Positions 9,617 through 17,750 of a DNA stretch of 64,000 bases are shown here, piece by piece (within the stretch, counting starts at the first letter, position 1; each line of letters begins with the position of its first letter). The position numbers and the translations under genes are program-made. The stretch spans positions 124,001 through 188,000 of the forward strand of contig NZ_SWJE01000007.1 of assembly GCF_005144415.1 (NCBI RefSeq), given 5' to 3'. The notes under the pieces were generated by a model, which saw only the letters and a program-made list of their open reading frames with translations, was not told the DNA's origin and did not search any database. The stretch is from Trinickia terrae. Its GTDB lineage: Bacteria > Pseudomonadota > Gammaproteobacteria > Burkholderiales > Burkholderiaceae.

Positions 9617-9617
9617 T

Positions 9618-10289
9618 TCAGGGTAGCAAGGCGGCAATTTCGTCCGCACATGCACGGATTTCGACGGCGGCGAGCTTCGCGCCTCGGTCGCTCATTTGGA
9701 GCACCGTTTGTCCGAGCGCCATGGCTTGTTTGTAGGCCTCGCGCGTCGGGATTTGAGTTTTCAGCAAGGGGAAGCCGAGCTCTTCCAGCGCGCGCTTGAG
9801 TTCGCGCGTCAACATTCGCTTCTCTTCCGTCTTGTTGAGGAGGAACACGGCACGCAAGTCTTCGTTCATGACCTGCGCCTGCTGGATCAATTTGACGAGC
9901 CCAACGCTCGACCAGTAGTCAGCTGGTGATGACGAGGTGGGGATGACTGCGATTGTCGCAGCGAGCAAGACGACACCGGAGACCTTCTCGGTAATGGACG
10001 GCGGGCAGTCGACGACGATGATGTCATAGTCGTTGATGAACTTCTTGATTTCGCGATGGATCTGGCCACCGGCTTCCGAGAGGTTCACGACCGGAAACGG
10101 GATGCCTGAATCGCCCTCGGAAGAAGCGCTCGCCCAGTGAACCAGCGTGTTTTGCCCGTCAGCATCCACGACGAGGACGCGCTTTCCTTTTTCGTGGAAG
10201 GCCGCCCCGAGATGCATGGCAATTGTGCTCTTACCGACCCCGCCCTTTTGTTGAGTTACCGCGACGATTTCCGCTGCCAATTTTTTCAC
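9618..10289 (-). CDS. parA: Chromosome partition ATPase ParA
   Basis: A compact 223-residue ParA/MinD-type ATPase without an N-terminal DNA-binding domain. It has the deviant Walker A motif QQKGGVGKST near the N-terminus, the A' motif VVDADGQNT and Walker B IIVVDCPPS at about residue 95. It partners ParB to segregate the replicon. The GTG at 10289 is directly preceded by AAGGGA, leaving almost no spacing; the TTG at 10280 sits about 8 bases from the same site and may be the real start (protein beginning AAEIVAVTQQ). It heads the parAB operon, with parS sites on both sides. Confidence 0.95.
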   Translation of the reverse strand: MKKLAAEIVAVTQQKGGVGKSTIAMHLGAAFHEKGKRVLVVDADGQNTLVHWASASSEGDSGIPFPVVNLSEAGGQIHREIKKFINDYDIIVVDCPPSITEKVSGVVLLAATIAVIPTSSSPADYWSSVGLVKLIQQAQVMNEDLRAVFLLNKTEEKRMLTRELKRALEELGFPLLKTQIPTREAYKQAMALGQTVLQMSDRGAKLAAVEIRACADEIAALLP

Positions 10290-10380
10290 TCCCTTATAGA
10301 GGTTGGTGAATTTTACCGGGAAATATTTTCATTTCAATCATTTCGTAGCCGCGATGCCACGAATTGGCCGTTCGGGGAAT

Positions 10381-10396
10381 GTTTATGCGCATAAAG
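10381..10396. promoter_or_regulatory. parS site 2
   Basis: GTTTATGCGCATAAAG matches 15 of 16 bases of the consensus parS palindrome. It lies 92 bp upstream of the parA GTG and may couple ParB binding to parAB expression as well as segregation. Confidence 0.88.
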
Positions 10397-10648
10397 GAGG
10401 CCGACCGGCGGCAAAGGGTGTCCTTCGTTATGGAGTCGATTGGGTTGCTGACGCGGCCGATCGATTCAGTTGCCACATCCTCACTGAGGCTGCAAGCGAT
10501 GCCTGCTGGGGTACGAACGTCAGTTTGTATCGCCCCTTGCAAGATTCTCGTGACGCCGTTTGCGCGACCGCGTGATCCCATGCGGCCGCGCTTGCAAGTG
10601 GGCTCGGCTGGCGAATTAGGGATGATGGAGTCTTTGAGCGCGTGCCGG

Positions 10649-10664
10649 GTTTATGCGCATAAAC
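10649..10664. promoter_or_regulatory. parS site 3 (perfect 16-mer)
   Basis: GTTTATGCGCATAAAC is the full 16-bp palindrome known for Burkholderia chromosome-2 type parS. It lies 268 bp from site 2 in the non-coding region upstream of parA. Confidence 0.9.
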
Positions 10665-11373
10665 GCTCAAGGTCGAGGCCGAAAGGCAGACTGGATTTGC
10701 CACTGCCCCTCGGGTTGCCGACGTACACGCCGTATCCGCCTCACGGCGGGAGCAAATTTCAGCGCATGGGATACAGCGGAGGCAAACTTGCTGCGAAATT
10801 CGGCCGCGTTCGTAATATGTACGGCCGCCTGATGTTCTCGCTCCTTGCGAGGAGCAATCTGGCGGCTGGGGTGATTCTCGGAGGTGTATCGCGCGCAAGA
10901 GTATCCGCCGACGCACGCCGCTTTCACCTAGGCCAATAAATCCCAATCGATCGATCGTGCGCTGGACGTTGGTCAAGGCTCTTCAGTGGGCGGCCCAACT
11001 ACGTTAAATCGTTGATTGCGGGCTTCAAGAACAATCGCCTAAAACGTTTTACGTAGCATATAGAGTGCGAATTGGTGAGTCACCGTAAAGCCATACGCCA
11101 TCGACTTATCGTGGCAAATTTAAAACCCCTGGGTACTTTTCTTATCGATCGGTTGTATAAGCCTGGTCAATTCGTTCGCTCCGCTGGAATGTCCTTCACA
11201 GAAGCCGCCCTCTGAATCGCGACCGGCCCTGAGCACCTCACGGCTCGCGCCGAACCACTGCCCACTCCTCCTTGCTCTTCCTGCCACCGCGCAAGTTCAC
11301 TCCAACAACACCCCAACTCGTCTCCAGCTACAATGAATCGCCTTTCAAATTCTCGCTTCAACGCCTCAACCTC

Positions 11374-11733
11374 ATGATCACGATCTATCACAATCCCCGT
11401 TGTTCCAAGTCCCGAAGTGCATGCGATCTCGTCGACAACACCTTGAAGGTGTCCAACGAATCTGTCGAAATCGTCGAATACCTGAAGCATCCACCCACGG
11501 TTGCACAACTCAAGGAGTTGCACCAGATGCTGGGCGGCTCGGTGCGCGACATGCTTCGCGACAACGAGGCGCCATACAAAGAACTCGGCCTCGACAACGA
11601 TCGATTGACAGATGATCAGTTATGCGAAGCAATTGCAGCGCATCCGATTCTGCTGCAGCGCCCGATTGTCGTGCGCGACGGGAAGGCGGTGATCGGCCGC
11701 CCGCCAGAAGCAGTCAAGACGTTGTTCGATTGA
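11374..11733 (+). CDS. arsC: ArsC-family arsenate reductase
   Basis: A 119-residue thioredoxin-fold protein of the glutaredoxin-linked ArsC family. It opens with MITIYHNPRCSKSR, where Cys10 is the predicted catalytic cysteine, and ends with ILLQRPIVVRDGKAVIGRPP, the conserved loop containing the oxyanion-binding Arg and the cis-Pro. It reduces arsenate to arsenite using glutathione/glutaredoxin. It is shorter than E. coli ArsC (141 residues) and typical of the short chromosomal form. An open frame continues upstream to 11272, but homology starts at the ATG at 11374. No arsenic efflux or ArsR gene is adjacent, so it stands alone. Confidence 0.9.
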   Translation: MITIYHNPRCSKSRSACDLVDNTLKVSNESVEIVEYLKHPPTVAQLKELHQMLGGSVRDMLRDNEAPYKELGLDNDRLTDDQLCEAIAAHPILLQRPIVVRDGKAVIGRPPEAVKTLFD

Positions 11734-12255
11734 CGGGAATGCATGCGAGCGCACGCGGCCTGTGAAAGCCCTAGCCAACACACCGTAAGCGCCCGCCCGC
11801 ACGTTTGGTCCGCAACTAACAGCCCGGCCTTGCCCTGATGGAGCGCTTTCCATCCGCCCCCACGCCAGCGCGTCACGCGATGCGTCAAACCAATACAAAA
11901 CATCGTGCAGTTGACCGCTTCGTTCGCGCTGCGCTAGGCGACCGGCTCGGCCACTGTCGCCACCACGACGACGGTCGACATCGTCGCGCCGGTCGTGACC
12001 GGCAGAGCGCGATGCATGGCTCGCTGCTTGCGCTTGCCATCGGCGTCTTCTGGCACGTGAACGACGGAGCTTCTGATGGTGCGCGAACACTTCGGCCTGA
12101 AGCTCAAGCAGACCGTGTTCGGTCCGGTCGATATTGCGGACGATCGTCTCTGTCGTTGGGCTCGCGCTGACACTCGCGCTGCGGGACGCGCTGTCTTAGG
12201 ATGACAAGCGTCGTGCTTGCATCGGCGCGTACACGCGGCCAACGCAAGCGATACC
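11734..12255. other. Intergenic, no supported gene
   Basis: About 520 bp with short overlapping frames on both strands. A plus-strand stretch near 11941-12015 (reading ATVATTTTVDIVAPVVTG) and another from 12076 (MVREHFGLKLKQTVFGPVDI) look protein-like, but each is cut by stops and has no start or homology I can name, so they may be gene remnants. Confidence 0.4.
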
Positions 12256-12459
12256 TCAGCTCCGCGGCTCTTCAGGCGTCTCCCGATCCGTCCCACTGAT
12301 TTCGCGCGACGCATCGCGCAACTGCGCAATCTGTTTGCGAAAGTTGCGGCATCCGCTGCAAGTCGGCAGATGGACCCCGATGGCCAGCCATTCTCCGGCG
12401 GTCAGCCGCCGGTCCAGCGCGTCCGACAAGAGACGCGTGATGTCCTTACATTTCCCCAT
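12256..12459 (-). CDS. Zinc-finger anti-sigma factor (RsqA-like)
   Basis: A 67-residue protein with the zinc-containing anti-sigma signature His-x3-Cys-x2-Cys (HLPTCSGC, about residues 30-37) after a short helix (DITRLLSDALDRRLTAGEWL). Such proteins hold their ECF sigma factor inactive at or near the membrane. The ATG overlaps the 3' end of the sigma gene by 14 bases, giving translational coupling and the usual sigma/anti-sigma pairing. It has no membrane segment, so it is cytosolic. By position it matches RsqA of the RpoQ-controlled gig operon of Cupriavidus. Confidence 0.82.
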   Translation of the reverse strand: MGKCKDITRLLSDALDRRLTAGEWLAIGVHLPTCSGCRNFRKQIAQLRDASREISGTDRETPEEPRS

Positions 12460-13057
12460 TCGCGTCCTCTCTGCCTAATCCTTTCTCGGCGAGACACGTG
12501 CGCAGCCTGAGCCGCGCGCGATAGATCAACACGCTGCAATGGTTCGCGGTGAGTTCGAGCTCGGTGCAAATGTCTTCGGTTTCGAAATCGAGGAATTCGC
12601 GCATCATGAACACGCGTCCGATCTGCTCTGGCAGATGCTCGAGACACGCCTCGAACAACCGCCAGAACTGCTGCCGCTGCAGCTCGGTCTCCGGTGTCGC
12701 CCACGGACGCGGCTTGGCATGCGGCGTCCAGTGGCCGTTGTCCTTGAAGAGTTCGCGGTCGAGCAGCGTCTCGGAGTCGAGTTCCGACTCGAGCGCCGAC
12801 ACGTTGACGGTCCGCTGCCGGGCGCGCAGCGTGTCGATGAGCTTGTGGCGCAGGATGCCGAATACCCAGGTCTTGTGCTCCGATTGTCCCGTGAACTTTT
12901 CGGCTTGCGTCCAGGCGGCGGCGAGCGCTTCCTGCACGGCGTCTTCCGCGGCGGCTGCGTCGCGCAGCTGCAGGCGCGCAAAGCGCAGCAGGTCGCGGCG
13001 CAGCTGCGCCAGATAGGCCGGATCATCGTGCGCGGCGCGCGGCGACACCGGCCTCAA
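12446..13057 (-). CDS. ECF sigma factor (RpoQ-like)
   Basis: About 203 residues with the two ECF regions. Region 2 covers about residues 15-90 (LRFARLQLRDAAAAEDAVQE, then WVFGILRHKLIDTLR). Region 4 covers about 140-195 (LEHLPEQIGRVFMMREFLDF, ending in LIYRARLRLRTCL). The frame is open into doxX, but the best start is TTG at 13057, which overlaps the doxX stop (TTGA) and has AGAGGA 9 bases upstream; GTG at 13048 is an alternative. It is the penultimate gene of the bufferin-type operon and probably drives that operon in response to metal stress, as RpoQ does for gig genes. Confidence 0.85.
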   Translation of the reverse strand: MRPVSPRAAHDDPAYLAQLRRDLLRFARLQLRDAAAAEDAVQEALAAAWTQAEKFTGQSEHKTWVFGILRHKLIDTLRARQRTVNVSALESELDSETLLDRELFKDNGHWTPHAKPRPWATPETELQRQQFWRLFEACLEHLPEQIGRVFMMREFLDFETEDICTELELTANHCSVLIYRARLRLRTCLAEKGLGREDANGEM

Positions 13058-13524
13058 GCGTGTTCCTCTCGCAGCCTCGCGGACTTCGCGCCATAGAGGA
13101 TGCCGTCGAGCGACCAGCGTCCGACGCCGTGGAAGAAGAGGTAGGCGATCAGCACCGCCCACAGGATGTGGTCCTTGACCATCACAGGCTCGAGCCCCGG
13201 GTAGGAGAGCACTGCGATCAGGTTGACGACGAACAGGCCCGCCGCTGCGAAGCGTCCGCGCCATCCGAATAGCAGCAGGATCGGAAAGATCAGCTCGCCG
13301 CCCGCGCCCATCACGGCGGCGACGGCCGGCGGCAATACCGGTACATGATATTCGCTCGTGAAGAGATAGAGTGTGCTGCCCCAGTCCCGCAGCTTGAGCA
13401 GGCCGGACACGAAGAACACGCGGAAGATGTAGAGCCGCACGGCGAGCGCGACGAGCGGCTGCAGCGCGATGGCGACGGCTTCCAGTAGGCCGTACAAGCG
13501 GCCGGCAAGATTAGTGGTTTGCAT
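13054..13524 (-). CDS. DoxX-family membrane protein (GigT-like)
   Basis: A 156-residue inner-membrane protein with four predicted helices, about residues 15-35, 60-80, 85-105 and 115-135 (for example LFVVNLIAVLSYPGLEP). It carries the DoxX family pattern RVFFVSGLLKLRDW and GGELIFPILLLFG. DoxX proteins of this operon type accompany metal-binding RiPP genes and may serve in quinone-linked electron transfer or oxidant handling; the precise role is not established. It starts 14 bases inside the end of the preceding gene and overlaps the sigma gene, so it is part of one tightly packed operon. Confidence 0.88.
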   Translation of the reverse strand: MQTTNLAGRLYGLLEAVAIALQPLVALAVRLYIFRVFFVSGLLKLRDWGSTLYLFTSEYHVPVLPPAVAAVMGAGGELIFPILLLFGWRGRFAAAGLFVVNLIAVLSYPGLEPVMVKDHILWAVLIAYLFFHGVGRWSLDGILYGAKSARLREEHA

Positions 13525-14260
13525 TTTCGGGTTCCTCTATGTCATGGACGAGCCCATGAGCGAATAGTTGTGCGAGCAACGAACTGGGGTCGCCGGTCGC
13601 GAGAGACAGAGCGGTTTCGATGCTGCTGCCGTCGCTGAGCGCAGCGACGACTTGCGCCTCGTCTCCGCCGATCTTGCGCCAGCGCACCGTGAACGTATCG
13701 CGCCAAACGAGCACGGCTTGCCCGCCCGCATCGAGCGAGGCCGCCGGACCGCCTTCGTGCATCGCGACGATATCGGCGATCGGCCACTTCGCCGACCGCG
13801 CGACGCCCACCGAGGGCGCGAGCCGCAGCGACGCCGAGGCAAACCGCTCGGCGCCCAGCGCGGCAAGCGCAACGCCCGCGACCGGCGTGCCGTCGTCGGC
13901 GAAGTAGGCGCGCTGCATCAGCCAGTCGACTTCGGCGACGTCGCCGAGATAGGGCAGGTCGGCGGCGGGCGCGAAGCGTCGGATGAAAGCGGGGAGGCCG
14001 GCGCCGTCGTCGTGCAGGTTGGCCGAGGTGGCCGGCGTGGCGATGACGTAAGCCCGCGCGAGCGCGCGGAAATACTCCGCGCCGACGAGCGTGACGACGT
14101 GCGTGAACGCGTCGGTCAGCGCGGCGATGCGGTTGAGCCGCACGTTGTTGCGGTAGACGCCGATGTTGGCGCGTGTTGCGGCCGTGAGGCCCGCGGGCTC
14201 GCACGTGTCGTCGGCAAGCGCGGCGGCGAAGCGCTCGAGCGTGTCGTGGTAGCTCGACAT
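13511..14260 (-). CDS. DUF2063-family partner protein of the bufferin/gig operon (BufC/GigB-like)
   Basis: A 249-residue protein. The N-terminal DUF2063 domain (about residues 5-95) has the typical ATRANIGVYRNNVRLNRIAALTD-type core (residues 25-45) and LVGAEYFRALARAYV. The second half is a beta-rich domain. It is the recruitment partner that brings the precursor peptide to the DUF692 enzyme. The frame is open far upstream (to 14830), but the true start is the ATG at 14260, which overlaps the stop of the enzyme gene (TGATG). It lies between the enzyme and DoxX genes in the canonical gene order. Confidence 0.9.
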   Translation of the reverse strand: MSSYHDTLERFAAALADDTCEPAGLTAATRANIGVYRNNVRLNRIAALTDAFTHVVTLVGAEYFRALARAYVIATPATSANLHDDGAGLPAFIRRFAPAADLPYLGDVAEVDWLMQRAYFADDGTPVAGVALAALGAERFASASLRLAPSVGVARSAKWPIADIVAMHEGGPAASLDAGGQAVLVWRDTFTVRWRKIGGDEAQVVAALSDGSSIETALSLATGDPSSLLAQLFAHGLVHDIEEPENANH

Positions 14261-15120
14261 CAGTGCGCCTCCGTCGTCGGCGTGGGCGCCATCGCCCGCT
14301 CGCGTGCCGTGGCCACACGCGCTTCGAGCTGCCGGTATTCGTCGATGAGCGCATCGAGCGGCGGCAGGTGCGTATCGCGCTCGAGCAGCACGGGCACCGG
14401 CCCGAAGCGCTCGAGCGCCGCATCGAGCAGCGTCCACACGGCGTCGCAGACGCTCGCCCCATGCGTATCGATCGCGACATCGTCGAGCCATTCGAACCCG
14501 GCCACATGAATCTCGCCGACGCAGCCAAGCGGCAGCCGCGCGATCTCCGCGAGCGGATCGGTCTTCAGGTTGAGCGCGTTCACGTAGAGATTGTTGACGT
14601 CGAGCAGCACGCCGCAGCCGGTGCGCGCGACGAGCTCGGCCAGCATCTCGGCCTCCGTGCACGTCTCGTTTTCGAACGCGACATACGCCGACACGTTCTC
14701 GATGAGAATGCGGCGCCCGAGGGCTTCCTGCACGGCATCGATATGCGCGGCGATCAGCGGCACGGCGCCGTCGATGCGCGGCACGGGCAGCAGATCGTTG
14801 AAATACCGGCCTGCGCCGCGATTCCAGCACAGGTGCTCGGAGACGAGCGCGGGCTCGATGCGCGTCACGAGCGCCTTCAGGCGTTGCAGATGCTGGGCGT
14901 CGGGCGCGGCATGACTGCCGAGCCCCATACCGACGCCGTGCAGGCTGATCTCATAGTGCTCACGCACGCGCTCGAGCGCGGCGACCGGTTCGCCGCCGCC
15001 GAAATAGTTTTCGCTGTGGACTTCCCACCATCCGACCGACGGCCACGCCGCGAGCACGCCGGCGACGTGCGGTCCGCGCAGGCCGAGACCTGCGCCAAGC
15101 TGCTGAGGCTGCGGATTCAT
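14260..15120 (-). CDS. DUF692 multinuclear non-heme iron oxidase (BufB/GigA-like)
   Basis: A 286-residue TIM-barrel enzyme of the MNIO family, which modifies cysteines of a partner peptide (in bufferins to thiooxazole-type heterocycles). The predicted iron-ligand segments are present: LHGVGMGLGSH, SEHLCW, ILIENVSAY, LLDVNNLYVN, GEIHVAGF, DTHG and LLERD. The precursor gene lies just upstream and the recruiting partner overlaps downstream, which is the known bufABC/gigPAB layout. A 115-bp gap containing a strong hairpin separates it from the precursor gene, probably to allow more precursor than enzyme. Confidence 0.92.
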   Translation of the reverse strand: MNPQPQQLGAGLGLRGPHVAGVLAAWPSVGWWEVHSENYFGGGEPVAALERVREHYEISLHGVGMGLGSHAAPDAQHLQRLKALVTRIEPALVSEHLCWNRGAGRYFNDLLPVPRIDGAVPLIAAHIDAVQEALGRRILIENVSAYVAFENETCTEAEMLAELVARTGCGVLLDVNNLYVNALNLKTDPLAEIARLPLGCVGEIHVAGFEWLDDVAIDTHGASVCDAVWTLLDAALERFGPVPVLLERDTHLPPLDALIDEYRQLEARVATARERAMAPTPTTEAH

Positions 15121-15161
15121 CGAAAGCGTCCCGTCCTGTGATGGCTCGTGATGGTGGAGAT

Positions 15162-15188
15162 GGCGGCCGCGCGTGACGCGCAGCCGCC
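15162..15188 (-). other. Intercistronic hairpin between precursor and enzyme genes
   Basis: GGCGGC-c-GCGCG-tga-CGCGC-a-GCCGCC forms an 11-bp stem with one mismatch and a 3-base loop. It lies after the precursor stop and before the enzyme start, with no U-tract behind it on the minus strand. It is better read as an mRNA-stabilising or attenuating element than a full terminator. Confidence 0.5.
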
Positions 15189-15235
15189 CATCTTGCCAGT
15201 ATCGGCGCGAATTGCGGCGCGCCGGCGTGGACGAC

Positions 15236-15481
15236 TTACATGCCGGGCTGCAGCGAGCCGCCCATCTTCTCGCACGAGCCGGCGGGGACGGCCTTGAACT
15301 CGCCCTTGTCCATGTCCTTCGTTCCCTGGCCCGCGCACGAGTGGTTGTTGCCCTTGCAATCGTTCTGACCGGCCTTGGCGATGCCGTAGCACTTTTCCTT
15401 GTCGGCGGCGAAGACCGGGCTCGCGAGCGTGGCGCCCAGGACGGCGGTGAAGGCGGCAGCGGCGATCAGTTGCTTGTTCAT
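15236..15481 (-). CDS. Bufferin-type metal-binding RiPP precursor (DUF2282; BufA/GigP-like)
   Basis: An 81-residue precursor. Residues 1-25 are a Sec-type signal peptide ([18 protein letters not shown], cleavage after SPVFA). The mature part has four cysteines (Cys31, Cys42, Cys49, Cys70) in the DUF2282 pattern [19 protein letters not shown] and [11 protein letters not shown]. Cysteines of such peptides are modified by the DUF692 enzyme, and the exported product binds copper in the periplasm. The ribosome binding site AAAGGAG is strong. As first gene of the operon, before a stem-loop, it is expected to be the most highly expressed. Confidence 0.92.
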   Translation of the reverse strand: MNKQLIAAAAFTAVLGATLASPVFAADKEKCYGIAKAGQNDCKGNNHSCAGQGTKDMDKGEFKAVPAGSCEKMGGSLQPGM

Positions 15482-15533
15482 CTTGACTCTCCTTTAGGTT
15501 GGAAATGGAGCCTTGAAATTGGCTTCCGGAGCT

Positions 15534-15562
15534 AGAGTCGGCGCTCGCCGGCGGATATGACA
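15534..15562 (-). promoter_or_regulatory. Candidate ECF promoter of the bufferin operon
   Basis: On the minus strand TGTCAT (15557-15562), a 16-base spacer and CGACTCT (15534-15540) form a plausible ECF -35/-10 pair, about 55 bp before the precursor start. The CGACTC element resembles the CGTC-type -10 boxes of ECF sigma factors. Recognition by the operon's own sigma factor is inference. Confidence 0.4.
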
Positions 15563-15831
15563 GTCGGGATGAAAATTTTTTGTGACTGGCGGCGCATCCC
15601 CACCGCTTCGATGACATCCGGCTCTTGCACGCTTCAATACGTCCCGAAGGAACAGGCGGATGCAGATGCGTCGATCGCGAACTATGCTTTAGCCGTTCGC
15701 GCCGCGTGCACGGGCGTTGCGCGAGTCTTCGCTCGAACGGGCGGGCTGGCGATCGCCATCGAACTGTCAGGGAATCGCCACGGCAGTTTCATGAATGTAA
15801 CCGCGAGTAACTGCGTTTCGTCGGCGGCAAC

Positions 15832-15866
15832 TTATCCACAGATTCTGTGGAGAACTTTGTGGAAAA
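15832..15866. promoter_or_regulatory. Cluster of three DnaA boxes
   Basis: A perfect DnaA box TTATCCACA lies at 15832-15840. It is followed by TGTGGAGAA (15846-15854) and TGTGGAAAA (15858-15866), each one mismatch from the inverted consensus TGTGGATAA. The first two also form a perfect inverted repeat TCCACAG-att-CTGTGGA. The cluster lies in the roughly 440-bp non-coding stretch upstream of the FMN reductase gene and about 9 kb from the iterons. Confidence 0.65.
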
Positions 15867-16003
15867 TGTGGCCGGAACCCACGACGAGTAGGCCGAGAGC
15901 TGGATTGCATGAAAAACAAGCCCGTCGCTTTCGAGTCGGGTGGGTATTGCCGGAAGCTTGTATCGTATGCGCGTTTCGTCCAACCAACAGTGAGGAAACA
16001 GGA

Positions 16004-16558
16004 ATGGCTTACAACATTGCGGTAACTGTCGGCAGTCTGCGTCGCGAGTCGTTCAACAAGGCGCTCGCCCATGCTGTGACGAAGCTCGCCAGCGCGGACT
16101 TCGCATTCGAACTCCTCGACATTGGCTCGCTGCCGCTTTATTCGCAGGATTACGACGCCGATTTTCCCGAGTCCGCCCGGCACTTCAAGGCGCGCATCGA
16201 AGCCGCCGACGCGCTCCTGTTCGTGACGCCCGAGTACAACCGCTCGATGCCCGGCGTGCTGAAGAATGCGCTCGACTGGGGCTCGCGCCCGTGGGGCAAG
16301 AACTCGTGGGGCGGCAAGTCGGGCGCGGTGCTGGGGACGTCGCCCGGCGCCACGGGCACGGCGCTTTCGCAGCAGCATCTGCGCAACGTGCTTGCCTACC
16401 TTGATGTGGCGCTGCTCGGCCAGCCCGAGATGTTCATCAAGCACGTCGACGGCGTCATCACGGCCGACGGCGATGTCACCAACGACGATACGCGCAAGTT
16501 CCTGCAGCACTTCGTCCATCGCTACGAGAGCTGGGTGAAGCGACACGTGAGCAAGTAG
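16004..16558 (+). CDS. NADPH-dependent FMN reductase family protein
   Basis: A 184-residue flavodoxin-fold oxidoreductase of the ChrR/YieF/SsuE-like family, which reduces quinones, chromate or flavins with NAD(P)H. It has the N-terminal FMN phosphate loop GSLRRESFNKAL (residues about 9-20) and the family signature TPEYNRSMPGVLKNALDW (about 75-92), followed by GKSGAVLGTSPGATG. The ATG at 16004 has AGGAAACAGGA just upstream, whereas the open frame extends back to 15557 without protein character. It is monocistronic, with a hairpin terminator behind it and a DnaA-box cluster about 140 bp upstream. Confidence 0.92.
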   Translation: MAYNIAVTVGSLRRESFNKALAHAVTKLASADFAFELLDIGSLPLYSQDYDADFPESARHFKARIEAADALLFVTPEYNRSMPGVLKNALDWGSRPWGKNSWGGKSGAVLGTSPGATGTALSQQHLRNVLAYLDVALLGQPEMFIKHVDGVITADGDVTNDDTRKFLQHFVHRYESWVKRHVSK

Positions 16559-16598
16559 TTCGCGCAATCCGGGTACATCGACGCTGCGTCGAAAAGCG

Positions 16599-16636
16599 AA
16601 CGGCGGCTGTCCGATGAGGACGCCGCCGTTTGTTAT
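16599..16636 (+). terminator. Likely terminator of the FMN reductase gene
   Basis: AACGGCGGC (16599-16607) pairs with GCCGCCGTT (16622-16630) around a 14-base loop, followed by the T-rich TGTTAT. The T-tract is weak, so termination may be partial. Confidence 0.55.
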
Positions 16637-16663
16637 TTGCACGAAGCCGGGGCCGCAATCCGA

Positions 16664-17653
16664 TCACGCGTGGTGATCGTGATGCGTGGCGCGCTCCCAC
16701 CCATGTCGCACCGCGGCCTTGAAGCGCGTCCAAGCATTGTGCGGATGCGCGCTCTCCCAATCGCGCTGCGCGTGCGGCTCGACGTCTTCCCAAGCGCGGG
16801 GCTCCGCGTAGCGCGAGTCGCGGCCCAGCGCTGCGCCATGGCGATAGGCGCGCTCGTAGTCTTCGTAGCGCGAGCCGTCGCTTGCGTATTTGGTCTCGTA
16901 GTCGCCGCGAAAATCCTCTTCGTACTGAAGAAATTCGTCCGGAATCGGCGCGGCGGCGCCCGCAGGCGCGTTCGTTGCGCCTTCAGCCGCCGTGCCCGAA
17001 TCCGCCGGATCGCTGCGGCCTGCGGAAAAGACCGCGCCCATCCCCGCCGCGGAGCCGCATGCCGTGGCAGTGGCCGCGGCTTCGGTCGCGGGACGCTCGG
17101 CCGCGCCTTCCATGCCGCGCTCGGCCGGCGCTCCCCGCATGTAGCTGCGCACCGGCGAGCGTTGCCGCTGCGCCGATCTGCGGATGCCGAGCTCCTCGAG
17201 CGGCGAGTGGGCGCGGGCGGTCTCGTCGTCCGGCGCGCGCCAGGCGGCTGCGGTGGTCTCGTCGGGCGCGTGCCAAGTCGCCGCGCGCTCCTCGATGTCG
17301 ATCGCGCCGCTGCGCTCCAGCATCGAGCGCGCGAGCTCGGCATAGGCGTCGGTCGGCGCGTCGGCGCTCAGCAGCACCGCGCCGCGGCGCACCGCTTCGG
17401 CGTATTGCGCGATTTCGTGCCGGCGTGGCTCGCTCACGAACAGCGCCTCGAAGAAGCGCCCGATGTTCGCGATCACGCCTTCGTCGGCGGGCGGTGCCGT
17501 ATCGGCGGCGGAGGTGGCGTCGCTGGCGTAGGTCGGCTCGCAGCGGGCCTGCAGCGCGATGCCGTCGCGATCGAAGCCGGCCCGGATCAGCGCGTCGCGC
17601 GCAGCCTCGGCTTCGGGGTAGGTGTCGAACAGCGCGATAACGGTATGTTGCAT
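16664..17653 (-). CDS. Hypothetical protein with YflT/DUF1269-like N-terminal domain
   Basis: A 329-residue acidic, Ala/Glu/Arg-rich protein. Residues 1-120 resemble the small ferredoxin-like domain of general stress proteins (HTVIALFDTYPEAEAARDAL, then FFEALFVSEPRRHEIAQYAE). Residues about 120-230 are a low-complexity linker. The C-terminal 90 residues are rich in Tyr, Arg and Asp (EFLQYEEDFRGDYETKYASD) and end in a His cluster (HHDHH). It has no signal peptide or membrane helix. Similar stress-type proteins in Burkholderiaceae are of unknown function. It is monocistronic. Confidence 0.7.
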   Translation of the reverse strand: MQHTVIALFDTYPEAEAARDALIRAGFDRDGIALQARCEPTYASDATSAADTAPPADEGVIANIGRFFEALFVSEPRRHEIAQYAEAVRRGAVLLSADAPTDAYAELARSMLERSGAIDIEERAATWHAPDETTAAAWRAPDDETARAHSPLEELGIRRSAQRQRSPVRSYMRGAPAERGMEGAAERPATEAAATATACGSAAGMGAVFSAGRSDPADSGTAAEGATNAPAGAAAPIPDEFLQYEEDFRGDYETKYASDGSRYEDYERAYRHGAALGRDSRYAEPRAWEDVEPHAQRDWESAHPHNAWTRFKAAVRHGWERATHHDHHA

Positions 17654-17750
17654 GGCGTTCTCCTATGCAAAGCTCGACATTCATGCATCGGCCAGCAAGC
17701 GCCGTGCCGCTCGCATATATATGAACAAACCCCGGAACGCTCCGCCGCGT

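Larger units (their letters stand above)
10290..11373. other. Centromere-like non-coding region with parS sites
   Basis: About 1.1 kb upstream of parA with no credible gene; the open frames here overlap on both strands and lack protein character. It contains two parS palindromes (annotated separately) and otherwise nothing I can name. It is less GC-rich than its surroundings, especially 11020-11160. Confidence 0.6.

Noticed and set aside
12076-12204. Short plus-strand gene beginning MVREHFGLKLKQTVFG
   Set aside because: Only about 42 codons, no ribosome binding site and no recognisable family; mentioned as a possible remnant.
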